A DNA stretch of 45,463 nt from an uncultured bacterium (lineage in GTDB: Bacteria; Bacteroidota; Bacteroidia; Bacteroidales; CAIXTV01), in NCBI GenBank assembly GCA_903922465.1, contig CAIXTV010000022.1, positions 1 to 45,463 on the forward strand, read 5' to 3'. The translations under genes and the position numbers were made by a program. The notes under the pieces were generated by a model that made no database searches, was not told the DNA's origin, and was given only the letters and a program-made list of their open reading frames with translations. Below are positions 44,128 through 45,463 of the stretch, piece after piece; position 1 is the stretch's first letter, and each line of letters opens with the position of its first letter.

Positions 44128-45393
44128 ATGAGTACAAAATTAGGAAAAATTTCGATTTCACCGATTTTTAAACAGATATTAGATTTAATACCACCATCTG
44201 TATTGCGAAACGCAATCAATAAATACAATTCGGATAAAAGCTGTTCAAAGTATTTCGCAAAGGAACAATTAATAAGCATGTTGTTCGGACAGCTAAACAA
44301 GTGCTTATCTCTTCGAGAGATAGCTATGGGCATTGACCAATCTCCAGAGTTTTTAGCTGACATCGGGCTAGAGCAAAGTCCAGCAAAGTCAACCATGAGT
44401 GATGGCAATGCAAAGCGGGATTATCGTGTTTATGAGGAACTTTACCATCTTCTTTTAAAACATTATAAATGTCAATTGAGTATGCGATCAGAATATAAAG
44501 TAATAAAAGAAATTGAAGGAAAGCATATCAAGATTATCGATGCTACAATCATGAGTGTATGTTTAAAACTGTTTCCATGGGCAAAGTTTCGGACAGCTAA
44601 AGGAGGCATCAAGGCACATGTTTCGTTAGATGAGGCAAGCATGATACCAGACATTATCAATATCAGCGAAGCAAAAGTAAGTGATAGACGTGGCGTAGAT
44701 GATTTTCGGCATGAAAAAGATACCATTATTGTTGACGATCGAGGGTATTATGACACCAAATTATTTAAAATAAGGATGGATGATCAGAATCATTTTGTAA
44801 CGAGAATAAAAGACAATATCCTTTATGAATCAGTAAGAGAGTACGATCTTCCGGACGATAAAGACGAACATATCCTAAAGGATGAAATAATACTGCTTAC
44901 AGGAAAGGCAGTAATTGAAAATAATATTGATCAAGTCGAGTTTCGGCGTGTAGCTGTATATATAGAAGAAGGTAGTCGAACTGTAATACTAATCTGTAAT
45001 AATTTAGAATGGAGTGCTACTACAATAGCTGAACTTTACAAAAGACGTTGGTTAATTGAGACCTTTTTTAAATTGATAAAACAGAATTTGCAAATAAAAA
45101 CTTTTTTAGGGACTTCGCCAAACGCTTGTAAATCACAAATTTTTATTGCCTTAATTTGCTACCTGCTTTTAGAACTTATTCGCAGAACCTTGAGCAAGAT
45201 AAATCATCGTTTCGGACACTTTGTCATCTTGATTCGGGTTTGCCTAACCCAGTATAATAGACTTGGATATATTGTAAATAATACTCAAATCAAGGTAAGA
45301 GCAGCTCGAAAACGGCAAAAAAACCCTCCAAATCTGTTCAGTCATCAATATTATGAAAAAGATTTTGAACAGCTTTTGATTGATTATATATAA
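44128..45393 (+). CDS. IS4-family transposase (with DUF4372-type N-terminus)
   Basis: The 421-residue protein starts with the N-terminal domain typical of this subgroup (SPIFKQILDLIPPSVLRNAI ... SLREIAMGIDQSPEFLADIG). The DDE catalytic residues are D138 in KIIDAT, D203 or D204 in IIVDDRGYYD, and E311 in the family-defining Y304-x2-R307-x3-E311-x6-K318 motif. The frame is intact and both inverted repeats are present, so the element is probably active or recently so. It moves by cut-and-paste in characterised relatives. Confidence 0.95.
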   Translation: MSTKLGKISISPIFKQILDLIPPSVLRNAINKYNSDKSCSKYFAKEQLISMLFGQLNKCLSLREIAMGIDQSPEFLADIGLEQSPAKSTMSDGNAKRDYRVYEELYHLLLKHYKCQLSMRSEYKVIKEIEGKHIKIIDATIMSVCLKLFPWAKFRTAKGGIKAHVSLDEASMIPDIINISEAKVSDRRGVDDFRHEKDTIIVDDRGYYDTKLFKIRMDDQNHFVTRIKDNILYESVREYDLPDDKDEHILKDEIILLTGKAVIENNIDQVEFRRVAVYIEEGSRTVILICNNLEWSATTIAELYKRRWLIETFFKLIKQNLQIKTFLGTSPNACKSQIFIALICYLLLELIRRTLSKINHRFGHFVILIRVCLTQYNRLGYIVNNTQIKVRAARKRQKNPPNLFSHQYYEKDFEQLLIDYI

Positions 45394-45463
45394 TATTCTG
45401 GCTGATAATCAGGAGTATAAATTACTAACTCGCCGAAATTTCTTTTTGTTCGGACACGTATGA

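Larger units (their letters stand above)
44038..45462 (+). mobile_element. IS4-family insertion sequence, complete (about 1425 bp)
   Basis: The left end CATAACTGTCCGAACAAA (44038-44055) and the reverse complement of the right end, CATACGTGTCCGAACAAA (45445-45462), match at 16 of 18 positions. They enclose one transposase gene. The right end falls one base before the window edge, so the target duplication cannot be checked. Confidence 0.9.

Overview
The window is chromosomal DNA of a free-living, AT-rich member of the Bacteroidota, probably near Bacteroidales/Marinilabiliales; the genus cannot be told from the sequence alone. The assignment rests on TAnnTTTG promoter boxes in front of many genes, type IX secretion (T9SS) C-terminal sorting domains, and lineage-typical families: GLPGLI, DUF349, DUF4468, PF14905-type outer-membrane barrels, and a Tgt without zinc-binding cysteines.

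Layout. 1-1981: aroC (partial, minus strand) divergent from a Cys/Met-metabolism PLP enzyme. 2194-3679: an accessory block with a 21-bp tandem array followed by a gene for an alpha-helical plus transthyretin-like protein. 3680-8440: an outer-membrane beta-barrel gene and a GLPGLI gene, with dispersed palindromic repeats around and between them. 8511-12761: two tandem 703-residue C10 cysteine proteases exported by T9SS. 12868-20126: hutI, a nitronate monooxygenase-like gene, a methionine gamma-lyase-like gene, a patatin with a barrel, and an SH3-domain protein. 20192-20521: a second 21-bp array and an ORF remnant. 20827-28485: a DUF349 protein, alkaline phosphatase, phoH-purC, pdxJ and an alpha/beta hydrolase. 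28685-29690: an alpha-helical plus fibronectin-like protein with a third (20/21-bp) array upstream. 29957-30906: a frameshifted T9SS cargo gene. 31051-37087: DUF4468-rlmN, a glycosyltransferase and ECF sigma factor, tgt-lptF/G, and rpsT. 37495-43733: a nine-PAS hybrid histidine kinase and a receiver-kinase partner. 44038-45462: a complete IS4-family insertion sequence.

Most genes are core metabolism (chorismate, purine, PLP, histidine degradation), translation and RNA modification (rlmN, tgt, rpsT) and envelope functions. The unexplained part is the repeated association of 20-21-bp minisatellites with small, leaderless-secretion proteins built as a helical N-terminus plus a beta-sandwich C-terminus. 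Array 1 and array 3 each lie directly upstream of such a gene, in the same orientation relative to it, and with a promoter-like box on the far side of the array. The array sequences differ, but the pitch is always about two turns of B-DNA. This is my best candidate for an undescribed system.

No tRNA, rRNA or CRISPR array was recognised.
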